A DNA stretch of 41,310 nucleotides from Alphaproteobacteria bacterium (GTDB taxonomy: Bacteria > Pseudomonadota > Alphaproteobacteria > Bin65). The stretch is taken from positions 1 to 41,310 of the forward strand of contig JAJFFJ010000016.1 in NCBI GenBank assembly GCA_021776685.1, given 5' to 3'. Shown here piece by piece: positions 13,355 to 22,018 of this stretch; the stretch's first letter is position 1, and every line of letters starts with the position of its first letter. A program made the translations under genes and the position numbers. The notes beneath the pieces are model-generated. The model ran no database searches and was not told where the DNA came from. It was given only the letters and a program-made list of their open reading frames with translations.

Positions 13355-14337
13355 GCAAGTCCCATCAGGCTGCGCGCAAATTCCTGCGCGTCGAAGGGTT
13401 TCAGATCCTCGGCGCTTTCGCCAACGCCCACGGCGTGAACCGGCAAGCCAAACCGCTCTGCCAGGGACACGACCACGCCGCCTCGGGCCGTACCGTCAAG
13501 CTTGGTCACAACGAGGCCGGTCACCTCTGCCATGTCACGAAAGGCTTCTACCTGACTGTGGGCATTCTGGCCAACGGTCGCGTCCAGCACCAGCAGTACA
13601 GAGTGGGGAGCGGTCTCGTCCTGCTTACGGAGGACGCGGACAATCTTTGCCAGCTCCTCCATCAGCTCGGTCCGGTTTTGCAGCCGGCCGGCGGTGTCGA
13701 TCAGCAGGATTTCGTCGCCCCGATCCCGCGCGGCGGCAAGCGCATCAAAGGCGAGACCAGAGGCGTCGGCGCCGGGCTCCCGCGCTTCGATAGCGGCACC
13801 GGTCCGCTCCGCCCAGATCTTCAATTGGTCGATGGCCGCGGCGCGGAAGGTGTCGCCGGCGCAAAGCGTTACCTGGCGGCCTTCCTCGCGAAAATTGTGG
13901 GCCAGCTTGCCGATGGTGGTGGTCTTGCCGCTGCCATTCACTCCCACCACCAGAACCACATAGGGCCGCTGGGCGGGATCGGCCAACAAAGGCTGCGCGA
14001 CGGGCGCGAGAATGTCGGCGATATCCCTGGCGAATTCCTCACGGATCTGCTGGTCATCCATTTCGGCGTCGAATCGACGTTTTGCCAGTTCTGCCACCAG
14101 ACGCGCCGCGGTCGCGGGCCCGAGGTCCGCGGTGATCAACACCTCTTCCAGCTCTTCCAGCAGGTCATCGTCGATCCGCCGTTTTGCGCCGCCAAATATG
14201 CTGCCGATGCCATCGGTCAGTTTCGAGGATGTTTTGCCCAGCCCCGCGGACAGGCGGGCAATCCAACTGCGCGGTTGTTCCGGCTGGTCTGCCTTATTGT
14301 CCGCGCTTTCGGCCGTCTGTCGGCGGAACAGCGCCAT
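13351..14337 (-). CDS. ftsY: Signal recognition particle receptor FtsY
   Basis: 328 residues. An N domain (about 50-120) precedes the GTPase G domain: P-loop GVNGSGKTTTIGKLA, TLCAGDTFRAAAIDQLK, DTAGRLQN, TKLDGTARGG and a C-terminal VGVGESAEDLKPFDAQEFA typical of SRP receptors. It targets ribosome-nascent chain complexes to the membrane together with Ffh, encoded about 8 kb away. The start MALFRRQTAES at 14337 is chosen over a longer frame because it overlaps the mtaB stop by 1 nt (TGATG). The A domain is short compared with enterobacterial FtsY, as is common in alphaproteobacteria. Confidence 0.97.
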   Translation of the reverse strand: MALFRRQTAESADNKADQPEQPRSWIARLSAGLGKTSSKLTDGIGSIFGGAKRRIDDDLLEELEEVLITADLGPATAARLVAELAKRRFDAEMDDQQIREEFARDIADILAPVAQPLLADPAQRPYVVLVVGVNGSGKTTTIGKLAHNFREEGRQVTLCAGDTFRAAAIDQLKIWAERTGAAIEAREPGADASGLAFDALAAARDRGDEILLIDTAGRLQNRTELMEELAKIVRVLRKQDETAPHSVLLVLDATVGQNAHSQVEAFRDMAEVTGLVVTKLDGTARGGVVVSLAERFGLPVHAVGVGESAEDLKPFDAQEFARSLMGLA

Positions 14338-15593
14338 CAGGCAGCCTCCGTCAGCAACGCGCCGTTCTCGGCGCCCAGCACCCTGGCATCGGTGATGCTT
14401 CCTGGCGTGCGGGTGTCGGCAAAACGAACTACCGCGAAATGCTCGCTGCGTCCGATATCCGGCTTTTCCGCCAGGACAGAAATGGTTTTCCCCTGCATGC
14501 TGCGGAGATAGGCCGCTTCTGCGGCGGCGCCCTTGGCGCGCAGCCGGGCCGCGCGCTCTTTGCGAATAGTGACCGGCACTTGCGGCATCAGCGCCGCCGG
14601 CGTACCCGGTCGCTCCGAATAGGGGAAGACGTGCAGCCAGGTCAGCCCGCAGGCATCCACCAGATCGAGGCTCTGGGCGAACTGTTCTTCGGTTTCTGTG
14701 GGGAAGCCCGTGATGATGTCTGCGCCGAAAACCACGTCTGGCCGGACGGCGCGGATTTGATGGCAAAAATCGATGGCTTGTTCCCGGCTGTGACGCCGCT
14801 TCATGCGCTTCAGGATCAGATTGTCACCGGCCTGCAGACTCAGGTGCAGGTGCGGCATCAGCCTTGGCTCGGTGGCGATGAGATCAATTAAATCCAGGTC
14901 TACTTCGACCGAATCAAGAGACGTGAGGCGCAGGCGCGGCAGCTCCGGCACTGCCATTAGTAGCCGTCGCACCAGCTGACCAAGTGTGGGCTGCCCCGGC
15001 AGATCGGTGCCCCAGGACGTGATGTCCACACCCGTCAGCACGACCTCGCCATAGCCATTTTCCAACAGGGTCCGTACTTGCTCCGCAACTGCGCCGATGG
15101 CGACCGAGCGGCTGTTCCCCCTGCCAAACGGGATGATGCAGAAAGTGCATCGATGGTCACAACCATTCTGGATCTGCACAAAGGCACGGGCCCGGCCATC
15201 GAAGCCAGCGACCAGGTGGGACGCTGTCTCGGTCGCCTGCATAATGTCATTGACGCGTACCGGCTCGACGTCCGCCAGGAATGTCGCAGCAGTGAAGGAC
15301 TGGGGGTCCAACTTTTCCTGATTGCCCCAAACCTGGTCGACTTCCGGCATCGCGGCCCAGGGGGCCGGATCGATCTGCGCGGCGCAGCCGGTAACGACAA
15401 TCCGTGCGGAAGGATGTTCCCGCCGCGCGCGGCGGATCGCCTGCCGCGCCTGTCGCTCTGCCTCGGCGGTGACGGCGCAGGTATTGACGATTACTGCGTC
15501 ATCCATTTCCGCCGCCTGGGCATGGGTGCTCATCACCTGCGATTCGTAGGCGTTCAGGCGGCAGCCGAATGTGATGATCTCGGTATCGCGCAT
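14337..15593 (-). CDS. mtaB: tRNA threonylcarbamoyladenosine methylthiotransferase MtaB
   Basis: 418 residues. It adds a methylthio group to t6A37 of tRNA using radical SAM chemistry. The N-terminal methylthiotransferase domain has three cluster cysteines (C11, C39, C70). The radical SAM motif NGCDHRCTFC places C145, C149 and C152. DITSWG, TSLDSVEVD, HLHLSLQAGDN and DIITGFPTETEEQF are also present, followed by a TRAM-like C-terminus. It sits between the VOC protein and ftsY, an order often seen with dapF in alphaproteobacteria. Confidence 0.95.
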   Translation of the reverse strand: MRDTEIITFGCRLNAYESQVMSTHAQAAEMDDAVIVNTCAVTAEAERQARQAIRRARREHPSARIVVTGCAAQIDPAPWAAMPEVDQVWGNQEKLDPQSFTAATFLADVEPVRVNDIMQATETASHLVAGFDGRARAFVQIQNGCDHRCTFCIIPFGRGNSRSVAIGAVAEQVRTLLENGYGEVVLTGVDITSWGTDLPGQPTLGQLVRRLLMAVPELPRLRLTSLDSVEVDLDLIDLIATEPRLMPHLHLSLQAGDNLILKRMKRRHSREQAIDFCHQIRAVRPDVVFGADIITGFPTETEEQFAQSLDLVDACGLTWLHVFPYSERPGTPAALMPQVPVTIRKERAARLRAKGAAAEAAYLRSMQGKTISVLAEKPDIGRSEHFAVVRFADTRTPGSITDARVLGAENGALLTEAA

Positions 15594-15616
15594 GGAATTC
15601 CGGTTTGGTGACGCCC

Positions 15617-16027
15617 CTAACTAGAGGGTTGCACCATACTAAACCAGTTCCCTGAATTGTCGCGGAAGACCGCTTCAATTCCCCAGGGCCGGTCGGTGGG
15701 CGGCTGGAGGAATTCCACGCCACGCTGGCTATAGGCGTCATAGGTGGCCTGGCAATTCTCGGTCTGCAGGAGGCCACCACCGAAGGCGCCCTTTGCCACC
15801 GCTTGGCGGGCAAGCGCCGCGGCCTCTTCATCGACGAAACCGCCGGCGCTGATCGGCATCAGGACAATTTCCAGATCCGGTTGCTCGGGCGGGCTGACCG
15901 TCAGCCAGCGAAAGCCGTCGAACTCTGCGTCCTCGCCCAGGGAAAACCCCAGGGTCTGCGTGTAGAACGCCTTGGCGTCGTCCTGGTCCAGCACGTAGAC
16001 GGAGCAATGGGTCATTCGGGTGATCAT
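15617..16027 (-). CDS. VOC/glyoxalase-fold protein
   Basis: 136 residues. MTHCSVYVLDQDDAKAFYTQTLGFSLGED is the first beta-alpha-beta module and VFRDNSGNWFSMVQP the final strand of a vicinal-oxygen-chelate fold, with candidate metal or substrate ligands H7/E late in the chain. The start overlaps the dapF stop by 4 nt (ATGA), fixing the ATG at 16027. The enzyme class (lyase, dioxygenase or resistance protein) cannot be resolved from the sequence. Its position between dapF and mtaB is not functionally explained. Confidence 0.88.
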   Translation of the reverse strand: MITRMTHCSVYVLDQDDAKAFYTQTLGFSLGEDAEFDGFRWLTVSPPEQPDLEIVLMPISAGGFVDEEAAALARQAVAKGAFGGGLLQTENCQATYDAYSQRGVEFLQPPTDRPWGIEAVFRDNSGNWFSMVQPSS

Positions 16028-16875
16028 ACCCCGGTCTCCCGCCCTGCCAGCGCCGGGTCGAGGGTGCCGGAAAAGCTGATTGCGGTGGGGCCGGTCATCA
16101 GGACGTGGCCGGTGTCTTCCAACCATTCGATGATCAACTCACCACCATCCACCTCTACCGCGACTTTACGGCCGGTCAGGCCCCGCCGTACCGCCGATAC
16201 AACTGCGGCGCATGCACCGGAACCACAGGCCAGCGTGAGCCCCGCGCCGCGCTCCCAAACGCGCAAGCGCATATGCGCTGCGTCCCGCACCGCGGCCACG
16301 CCGATGTTTGCCCGTTCCGGAAACAGCGGGTGGTGCTCCAGCGCCGGGCCGAGCGTCTCGATCGCGATTGCCGCTACGTCATCGACGAAGAATACTGCGT
16401 GCGGGTTGCCCATAGAGACGCCGACTGGATCATCCAAGGCGCCTTCGGCAATACCCATGTGAAGGGTGTCGCGGGCCTCGGCCAAGGGAATATCCTGCCA
16501 ATCGAGTTTCGCCGGCCCCATGTCCACCGTTACGCGCCCATTGGCATCGCGTGTGCAATCGAGCACGCCGTGCTGGGTTTCGAGGCTAAGGGCGTTTAGG
16601 CCGGTTTCCTCCATCAGCAGCCAGGCAACGCAGCGGGTGCCGTTGCCGCAGGCGCCGGATTCAGTGCCATCGGCATTCAGGAATGTCAGGCCCGCATCGG
16701 CCTGGCGCGAGGACGGCGGCGTTATCAGCACGACCTGGTCGCATCCGACGCCCCGCCGCCGGTCGGCGATCGCCGCCGCCGCCGCCCTGCCGGGCGCTTC
16801 ACCGCCGGCGCGCAGATCCAGCACAACAAAGTCGTTGCCTGCACCGTGCATTTTCAGGAAAGGCTGTCCGTTCAT
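16024..16875 (-). CDS. dapF: Diaminopimelate epimerase
   Basis: 283 residues. It interconverts LL- and meso-diaminopimelate for lysine and peptidoglycan synthesis. It begins PFLKMHGAGNDFVVLD and carries the two catalytic cysteine motifs ACGNGTRC and ACGSGACAA, plus MGNPHAVFF. First gene of the minus-strand series running to yciB, joined to the VOC gene by a 4-nt overlap. The asd gene of the same pathway lies about 17 kb away. Confidence 0.97.
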   Translation of the reverse strand: MNGQPFLKMHGAGNDFVVLDLRAGGEAPGRAAAAAIADRRRGVGCDQVVLITPPSSRQADAGLTFLNADGTESGACGNGTRCVAWLLMEETGLNALSLETQHGVLDCTRDANGRVTVDMGPAKLDWQDIPLAEARDTLHMGIAEGALDDPVGVSMGNPHAVFFVDDVAAIAIETLGPALEHHPLFPERANIGVAAVRDAAHMRLRVWERGAGLTLACGSGACAAVVSAVRRGLTGRKVAVEVDGGELIIEWLEDTGHVLMTGPTAISFSGTLDPALAGRETGV

Positions 16876-17052
16876 CGTATGCCACTACATGTATTTCTAG
16901 GTATCTGTCGTGCCGGCCGCGCCAGCATAGCGCGCCTACCTATCATGGGCGGGTGTGTTTGCTGATATTCTATCGGTCGGCCGCGACGTAGATCCCACCA
17001 TCATTTGTACTAAATGTGGCGCGCCGCTGGGCCGCGTCAATGGCCTGCGGAA

Positions 17053-18540
17053 TTATGCGGCAACCCGGCGGCGGTCCCCGCCCGGCGTATTTTCTAGAAC
17101 GACGCGATCTTCCGGGAACCACAGGGACACGACCGTGCCTTGTCCCTGTTTGCTGTCGATCTTCAGACTTCCCTGATGCAGTTCCATCATCATCCGGGCG
17201 ATCGGCAAGCCCAGTCCGCGACCTTCGGGCTGATCCGCTTTCGATGCTTCGGTTCGCTTGAAACGTTCCAGCACCTGGGGAATATCTTCTTTGGCGATGC
17301 CGGGTCCAGCGTCGGTGACCGTCATCGTCATGCCCGACCCCTCGTGGCGTTCCCAGTCGATCTCAACATAGCTGCCGGCCGAGGCATAGTTGACAGCGTT
17401 GCCTACAACATTGGTCAACACCTGGGTGATGAGACGTGCGTCCACGTGCACCAGTGGCGCGGAGGATATGACCCAGTCGTCGATGGTCACACCTGCGCGG
17501 CGAACCCGCTCGCCCAACAGCACCTTTGCCCGTTTTACCAGATCAGCAGGCGCGATTACGGACTCTTCGAAGCTTGGTTGGCCGGATTCAGTCTGGCTGA
17601 CATCCAGGAGATCGTTGACCACCGACATAAGGTGGGTCGCAGATATGTGAATATCGTTGGCATAGTCCCGGTACCGCGCCGGCTGGATTTCGCCGAATGT
17701 CTGATTGCGGATAGCTTCCGCGAAACCGAGTATCGTGCTCAACGGCGTGCGGATCTCGTGGCTGACATCGGCAACGAATTCGGATTTTGCCTGATTGGCC
17801 GCCAGCGCAGAGTCGCGGGCCTGCTCAAGTTCCGACGCGAGAATGCTGAGTTCTATGCTCTTTTTTTCAAGCTCGTCCTTGGCATCCCGCTCCGCCCGAT
17901 AGTTGGCATGCTGCAGGCGGCTCAGATTGTGAATGCGGGAGGCCGACATGACTCCGACGCCGTTGGCGACCAGCAAAAGGAAACTCTGCATGGCAACATC
18001 GGCTGGCTGAAACATATCTCCAATCACCACCACGGTGAGATAGGCCACGGTGACAAAGCAACTGGCTGTCAGCATCATCCAAACTGGGGTGCGCGCGAAA
18101 AAATAGAATCCGAAAACAAAACAGGCCGTCACCATTGGATAGGTGATTTCGGAATAGGGGCTGACGTCTACCGGCCTGATCGCAATGACGGTGACAAATG
18201 TAGCGGCAAACAAAAGCTGAAACAGAAGAATCAGGTGGTCGATCCGGGCCGGCGGCCGTTGGCGCCGGATCGCGTCAAATGCGGCGGCGCCGGCAATGGC
18301 GACCAGCAATCGGAGCGCCAGGATCAGTCCGAAGGTTGGCGAAAGGCCGAGAAACAAATAATCCGGGATCGAAAAAGCCAGGACCACAATGATGAAGACG
18401 GAAATTCCGATCAGGTGGACGCGATCGATTTCACATCGCACAGCCTCACGATATTCTGCCTCATCGGCTGGATCGCGAAACTGCGCAAGAAACCGCCTGA
18501 TAGGCGCAATTCCCGTGCGATTGTCGTTCATGGTCGCCAA
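17053..18540 (-). CDS. Membrane histidine kinase A
   Basis: 495 residues. A polar N-terminal leader (about 1-40) precedes roughly six membrane segments (about 42-200), a coiled linker (ANYRAERDAKDELEKKS, 212-250) and a HisKA domain with phospho-acceptor H261 (FVADVSHEIRTPLSTIL). The HATPase domain has N381 (NVVGNAVNYA), DAGPGI at 410-415 and GRGLGLPIA near 441. Probably a two-component sensor of a membrane or envelope signal. No response regulator gene is in the window. It shares domain order and the linker ANYxAER with the kinase at 20232-21731. The downstream methyltransferase gene is divergent. A start nine bases further in (MNDNRTG) is possible. Confidence 0.92.
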   Translation of the reverse strand: MATMNDNRTGIAPIRRFLAQFRDPADEAEYREAVRCEIDRVHLIGISVFIIVVLAFSIPDYLFLGLSPTFGLILALRLLVAIAGAAAFDAIRRQRPPARIDHLILLFQLLFAATFVTVIAIRPVDVSPYSEITYPMVTACFVFGFYFFARTPVWMMLTASCFVTVAYLTVVVIGDMFQPADVAMQSFLLLVANGVGVMSASRIHNLSRLQHANYRAERDAKDELEKKSIELSILASELEQARDSALAANQAKSEFVADVSHEIRTPLSTILGFAEAIRNQTFGEIQPARYRDYANDIHISATHLMSVVNDLLDVSQTESGQPSFEESVIAPADLVKRAKVLLGERVRRAGVTIDDWVISSAPLVHVDARLITQVLTNVVGNAVNYASAGSYVEIDWERHEGSGMTMTVTDAGPGIAKEDIPQVLERFKRTEASKADQPEGRGLGLPIARMMMELHQGSLKIDSKQGQGTVVSLWFPEDRVVLENTPGGDRRRVAA

Positions 18541-18680
18541 CTGTCCAAAAACCCCCCTGTCGGGATAATGGATTGGCCCGGTGAACCTGTTGTTAACCGG
18601 TAAGGTTGATATTTCTTAACACACGAAACACATATTCACGTTTCAACCTTTTGGCGCAGTTTTGGGGAAGTTGAGAACAT
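18541..18680. promoter_or_regulatory. Divergent intergenic region with nested inverted repeats
   Basis: Between kinase A and the methyltransferase gene. AAGGTTGA (18602-18609) and TCAACCTT (18643-18650) form a perfect inverted repeat. Nested within it GAAAC (18625-18629) pairs with GTTTC (18640-18644). The sequence is AT-richer than its surroundings. It could be an operator, an mRNA hairpin in the methyltransferase 5' leader, or chance. Confidence 0.35.
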
Positions 18681-20216
18681 ATGCACAGGTTTGAAGCGCC
18701 GGTCCCGCTTTCGAGGTCCCTGATCTGGTCCCTGCAATCGCAGAGCTATCAGGCAGGGATGCGCGCGTGGGAAGCGGGTATCGTCCCATCTCACATTAGT
18801 TCCAACGCATTTGTGGCGGAGCGCTATGCACGTGTGATCGAGGGGTTTGCACGTGACCGCGGCGGCCGTGATGGGCCTGTCACAATTGTAGAACTGGGCA
18901 GCGGCTCTGGCAGATTGGCCTTTTACATCCTGCGGAGCTTGGAGAAAATCTGGCAAGCCGCCGCCGGATCGCTGCCACCGTTCCGCTATATCCTGACTGA
19001 CTTCGCCACTGACAACATCGATGCCTGGCAGAAGAGCGGGGCATTCGACGACTTTGCGCGTCGTGGACTGGTGGACTTTGCGCACTTCGATGCTGACATG
19101 CCCAGCAGTCTGGCCTTGCGCCAAAGCGGCGACCAGATCGATATCGATGGGCGTCTGCCCAATCTGGTGATGGTCGCGAACTATGTTGTGGATAGCTTGC
19201 GGCAGGACGAGTTTCACGTGGAGAACGGCGTTTTATCCGAAGTCCGCGTCGCTGCCGCGTCGTCGAAAACCGGCGAGTTGACCGATCCTGAAGTGCGCGC
19301 CTCTATTGAATTGGAGCGAGAGCGGGCACCCATCGATCTGCCCTATTACAATGACAAAATCCTCGATGGTCTCCTGGAGCGCTATCAACGGAAACTGCTT
19401 CGTTCAACCTTCCTGTTTCCCACCGCGTTTGTCGGCGCGATGGTGTTCCTGCAGCGCATGACCGCCGGTCCGATGCTCAGTCTCGTCGGCGCAAGGGGCT
19501 ACCGGTCTCTGGCCGAGATGGAGGGCCTGGAATCAGCGCCCCTGAATCTGGCGGATGGTTATTTCTCGATGCCGGGCAACTTTGACGCGCTTGGTGGAGT
19601 CGCCGCTGCTCATGGAGGCGGCGCGATGGTGAGCGAAGATGTGGACGGCTTGTTCCTGACCGGCGGCTTCCTGATGGGCGCCCGGCCCGCCGCCATGCCC
19701 GAAACGTCCAGAGCCTTCAGAAATGCGCTTGGCAATGGCGGCGCAAGGGACACCTATGGGCTGCTATGGAACATCGGCGGTGTGGCCGGCGACCTGCCGC
19801 CGTCGACCGCTCTGTTTGCGCTGCGCCTCAGCAACTACGATCCGCGAACGATGATGCACCTCTCGCCTGCGATCGAAAAAGCGGCGAAATCAGAATCGCG
19901 CCGCGTGCGTGCGGCAATGGTGGATGCCCTCGAAAAGGTGGCTGAAAACCACTATCCGCTGGGCAGCAGCCGGGACATGATTTATCGCCAGGGGCGGCTG
20001 TTTCAGACATTCGAGGCCCATTCCCGTGCGCTTGCCTGTTTTCAGGAATCCGCCAACGACTCCGGTGACCACTACATGCGTCACTACCGGATGGCCCAAT
20101 GCCACGTCGCCATGGGGGAAGTCGCCAAGGCGCGGCAGCATCTGGATCATTGCCTTCAGGAAAATCCGGAGTTCGACCGTGCGCTCAAGATGCAGGCGAA
20201 GATCGCCAAGCTCTAG
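18681..20216 (+). CDS. SAM-dependent methyltransferase with C-terminal TPR
   Basis: 511 residues. The SAM-binding motif TIVELGSGSGRLAFY (about 68-82) sits in a Rossmann-like N-terminal half, and a later VMVANYVVDSL recalls the ANxxxDxL strand of MidA/NDUFAF7-type methyltransferases. From about 430 to the end is helical repeat material: LFQTFEAHSRALACFQESAND and HYRMAQCHVAMGEVAKARQHLDH are TPR-like. It may methylate a protein. The gene is isolated between two inward-facing paralogous histidine kinases. Family assignment beyond methyltransferase-fold plus TPR is uncertain. Confidence 0.78.
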   Translation: MHRFEAPVPLSRSLIWSLQSQSYQAGMRAWEAGIVPSHISSNAFVAERYARVIEGFARDRGGRDGPVTIVELGSGSGRLAFYILRSLEKIWQAAAGSLPPFRYILTDFATDNIDAWQKSGAFDDFARRGLVDFAHFDADMPSSLALRQSGDQIDIDGRLPNLVMVANYVVDSLRQDEFHVENGVLSEVRVAAASSKTGELTDPEVRASIELERERAPIDLPYYNDKILDGLLERYQRKLLRSTFLFPTAFVGAMVFLQRMTAGPMLSLVGARGYRSLAEMEGLESAPLNLADGYFSMPGNFDALGGVAAAHGGGAMVSEDVDGLFLTGGFLMGARPAAMPETSRAFRNALGNGGARDTYGLLWNIGGVAGDLPPSTALFALRLSNYDPRTMMHLSPAIEKAAKSESRRVRAAMVDALEKVAENHYPLGSSRDMIYRQGRLFQTFEAHSRALACFQESANDSGDHYMRHYRMAQCHVAMGEVAKARQHLDHCLQENPEFDRALKMQAKIAKL

Positions 20217-20231
20217 TTCGAAGCACTGTCC

Positions 20232-21731
20232 TCAGGCAGCCTGTTTGGTCTGCACACGCGATGCCGGAAATGTCATCGCGGTCACGGTGCCACGGCCCAA
20301 ATCGCTCTCGATACTGAGACTGCCACCGTGCAGCTCCATCATCATCTTGGCCAGCGGCAGGCCAAGGCCGGTTCCCTCTGCGCGAAGCGCCCGCGCATGG
20401 TCGGCCCGGCCATAGAGTTCCATCACCCGGGGTAGCTCTTCGGCCGCGATGCCTGGGCCGGTATCTGAGACAGCGATTGTAAAGCCGCCATCAGGCTTCA
20501 GAATCGACGACAGACTGACGATGCCGCCCTCTGGCGTGAATTTGACCGCGTTGGTCAGCAGATTGAGCAGCACCTGGCGAACAACCCGCTCGTCACCGGT
20601 CAGCAGGATGTCCTTCGGCAAGGGCGCGATGGCCAATTCAATTGCTTTTTCCTTGGCATGGTCGCGCACCATACGCAGGGCGGCATGCCCTACATCAGCG
20701 ACAATGAAGACGTCGTCTTCCAGCTCGAAACGCCCTGCCTCCACCCTGGAGAGATCAAGCAGGTCATTGATGACGGCCAGAAGATGATTGGCGGAAGATG
20801 AGATGTCGCCAATATAGGATTCGTAGGGCCCTAAATCTGCCGGGCCCAGCGTTCGAGCCTTGACCACATCAGCAAAGCCAATAATGGCGTTCAAGGGCGA
20901 GCGTAATTCATGGCTCATCTGGGCAAGGAAGTCGGATTTCGCCTGGGTGGCACCCACCGCTTCGTCGCGGGCGGCTTCGAGGTCACGGGAGGCCGCGAGA
21001 AGATCCGCCTCTCTTTGCGCCAGCGCGACCCGCGCTGCGCGCTCTGCGTGGTAATTGGCGTATTGCCGGCGGCGCAACACATGAACCCGGTAAACGGTGA
21101 AGCCGAGCAACAGATTGCCAACCAATTGCAACGCAAAAGCGATGACCGTCTCGGGATTGGGCAGCCCGGGGTTGAGATAGGCGCCCACGTTATAGGCGAC
21201 GGTAACAGTAACGCCGGCCGCCAGTGAGAACAGGAACCGCATATTGAAGAACAGGTAGGCGGCAACCATGAGTGCAATGCCGAGCACCTGATACGTCAAG
21301 GGGTCCTCCTGCCCGGGCGGAATCGGACGGAGGGTGGTATTGACCACAAAGGCGGCGCTGTATGTCAGCAGGAAGGCCAACACTGCCCAGTCACCGGCAC
21401 GTTGGCCTTTCGTGCGCCATACAGTTATGGCGACGATGGTGCCGGTGCCGATTGCCAGCACGCGGCTGATTGCCATTAGTGCCAGATCGCCGGACCATGT
21501 GAGCCGGAAGAGATCCGACAGCTGAACCAGCACCATGAATCCAGCCAAGACGAAGATGCCGACCAAGTTGATGCGACGCCATTCCGGCGCAAAGCTGCGC
21601 CGGTAGTCCGCCTCAATATCGGCGCGTCCAAACTCGCCGGTAAACCGACCAAGCGAAAGCGTATCAGTGGCGCCGGCGGCGTCTGTTACGACAGTTTTGG
21701 CGGGCAGGTTGGGCTCGGGCCGGTGGGACAT
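20232..21731 (-). CDS. Membrane histidine kinase B
   Basis: 499 residues. A polar leader (1-52) precedes about six membrane segments (54-215), linker RRQYANYHAERAARVALAQRE (221-241), HisKA motif FLAQMSHELRSPLNAIIGF with H274, and a HATPase domain with LLNLLTNAVKFTPEGG, SDTGPGIA and GTGLGLPLAKMMMELHGG. It closely parallels the kinase at 17053-18540: same length, same topology, same position of the H box, and LGLPxAxMMMELHxGSLxI near the end. It converges on the methyltransferase gene with only 15 nt between stops. No cognate response regulator is visible. Confidence 0.93.
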   Translation of the reverse strand: MSHRPEPNLPAKTVVTDAAGATDTLSLGRFTGEFGRADIEADYRRSFAPEWRRINLVGIFVLAGFMVLVQLSDLFRLTWSGDLALMAISRVLAIGTGTIVAITVWRTKGQRAGDWAVLAFLLTYSAAFVVNTTLRPIPPGQEDPLTYQVLGIALMVAAYLFFNMRFLFSLAAGVTVTVAYNVGAYLNPGLPNPETVIAFALQLVGNLLLGFTVYRVHVLRRRQYANYHAERAARVALAQREADLLAASRDLEAARDEAVGATQAKSDFLAQMSHELRSPLNAIIGFADVVKARTLGPADLGPYESYIGDISSSANHLLAVINDLLDLSRVEAGRFELEDDVFIVADVGHAALRMVRDHAKEKAIELAIAPLPKDILLTGDERVVRQVLLNLLTNAVKFTPEGGIVSLSSILKPDGGFTIAVSDTGPGIAAEELPRVMELYGRADHARALRAEGTGLGLPLAKMMMELHGGSLSIESDLGRGTVTAMTFPASRVQTKQAA

Positions 21732-21839
21732 GACGCTCCGGTTTCAGCAGCAAAATTCAGGACAACCGCTGCCGGCAATCCAGTGCGCCATGGATAGCAC
21801 CGGCCCGCCGCTTGCGCCATTTGCACCCGTTGCGCTTGC

Positions 21840-21868
21840 TTGACATATCCACAATGCCCCCATAGCTT
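21840..21868 (+). promoter_or_regulatory. Candidate sigma-70-type promoter upstream of ffh
   Basis: TTGACA (21840-21845) is a perfect -35 box; 17 nt downstream is TAGCTT as a weak -10. The 5' leader to the ffh ATG would be about 145 nt. No 4.5S/SRP RNA-like hairpin was recognised in the 287-nt gap. Confidence 0.35.
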
Positions 21869-22018
21869 TCAGCGAGTTCATATTCGGGTTGCCAGTCAGC
21901 TCCCGAGGGGGTCCGTTCGTCCGCGAGGGTTCGCGCACGGGCGCGTTTGTCGTTTGGCGCAAGCAATTTGTTGCGCAGGATTTTCGGGACGCTCGGGAGC
22001 CACGGTGAAAGAGACCAG

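Noticed and set aside
13300-14511. 403-residue plus-strand frame
   Set aside because: Opposite ftsY, which has clear GTPase motifs; no motif in this frame.
16955-17176. Plus-strand frame with ICTKCGAPLGRVNG in the dapF/kinase A gap
   Set aside because: A single CxxC with no SD; it runs into the antisense of kinase A and its second half looks like shadow sequence.
17140-18603. 487-residue plus-strand frame
   Set aside because: Shadow of kinase A; histidine kinase motifs on the minus strand are unambiguous.
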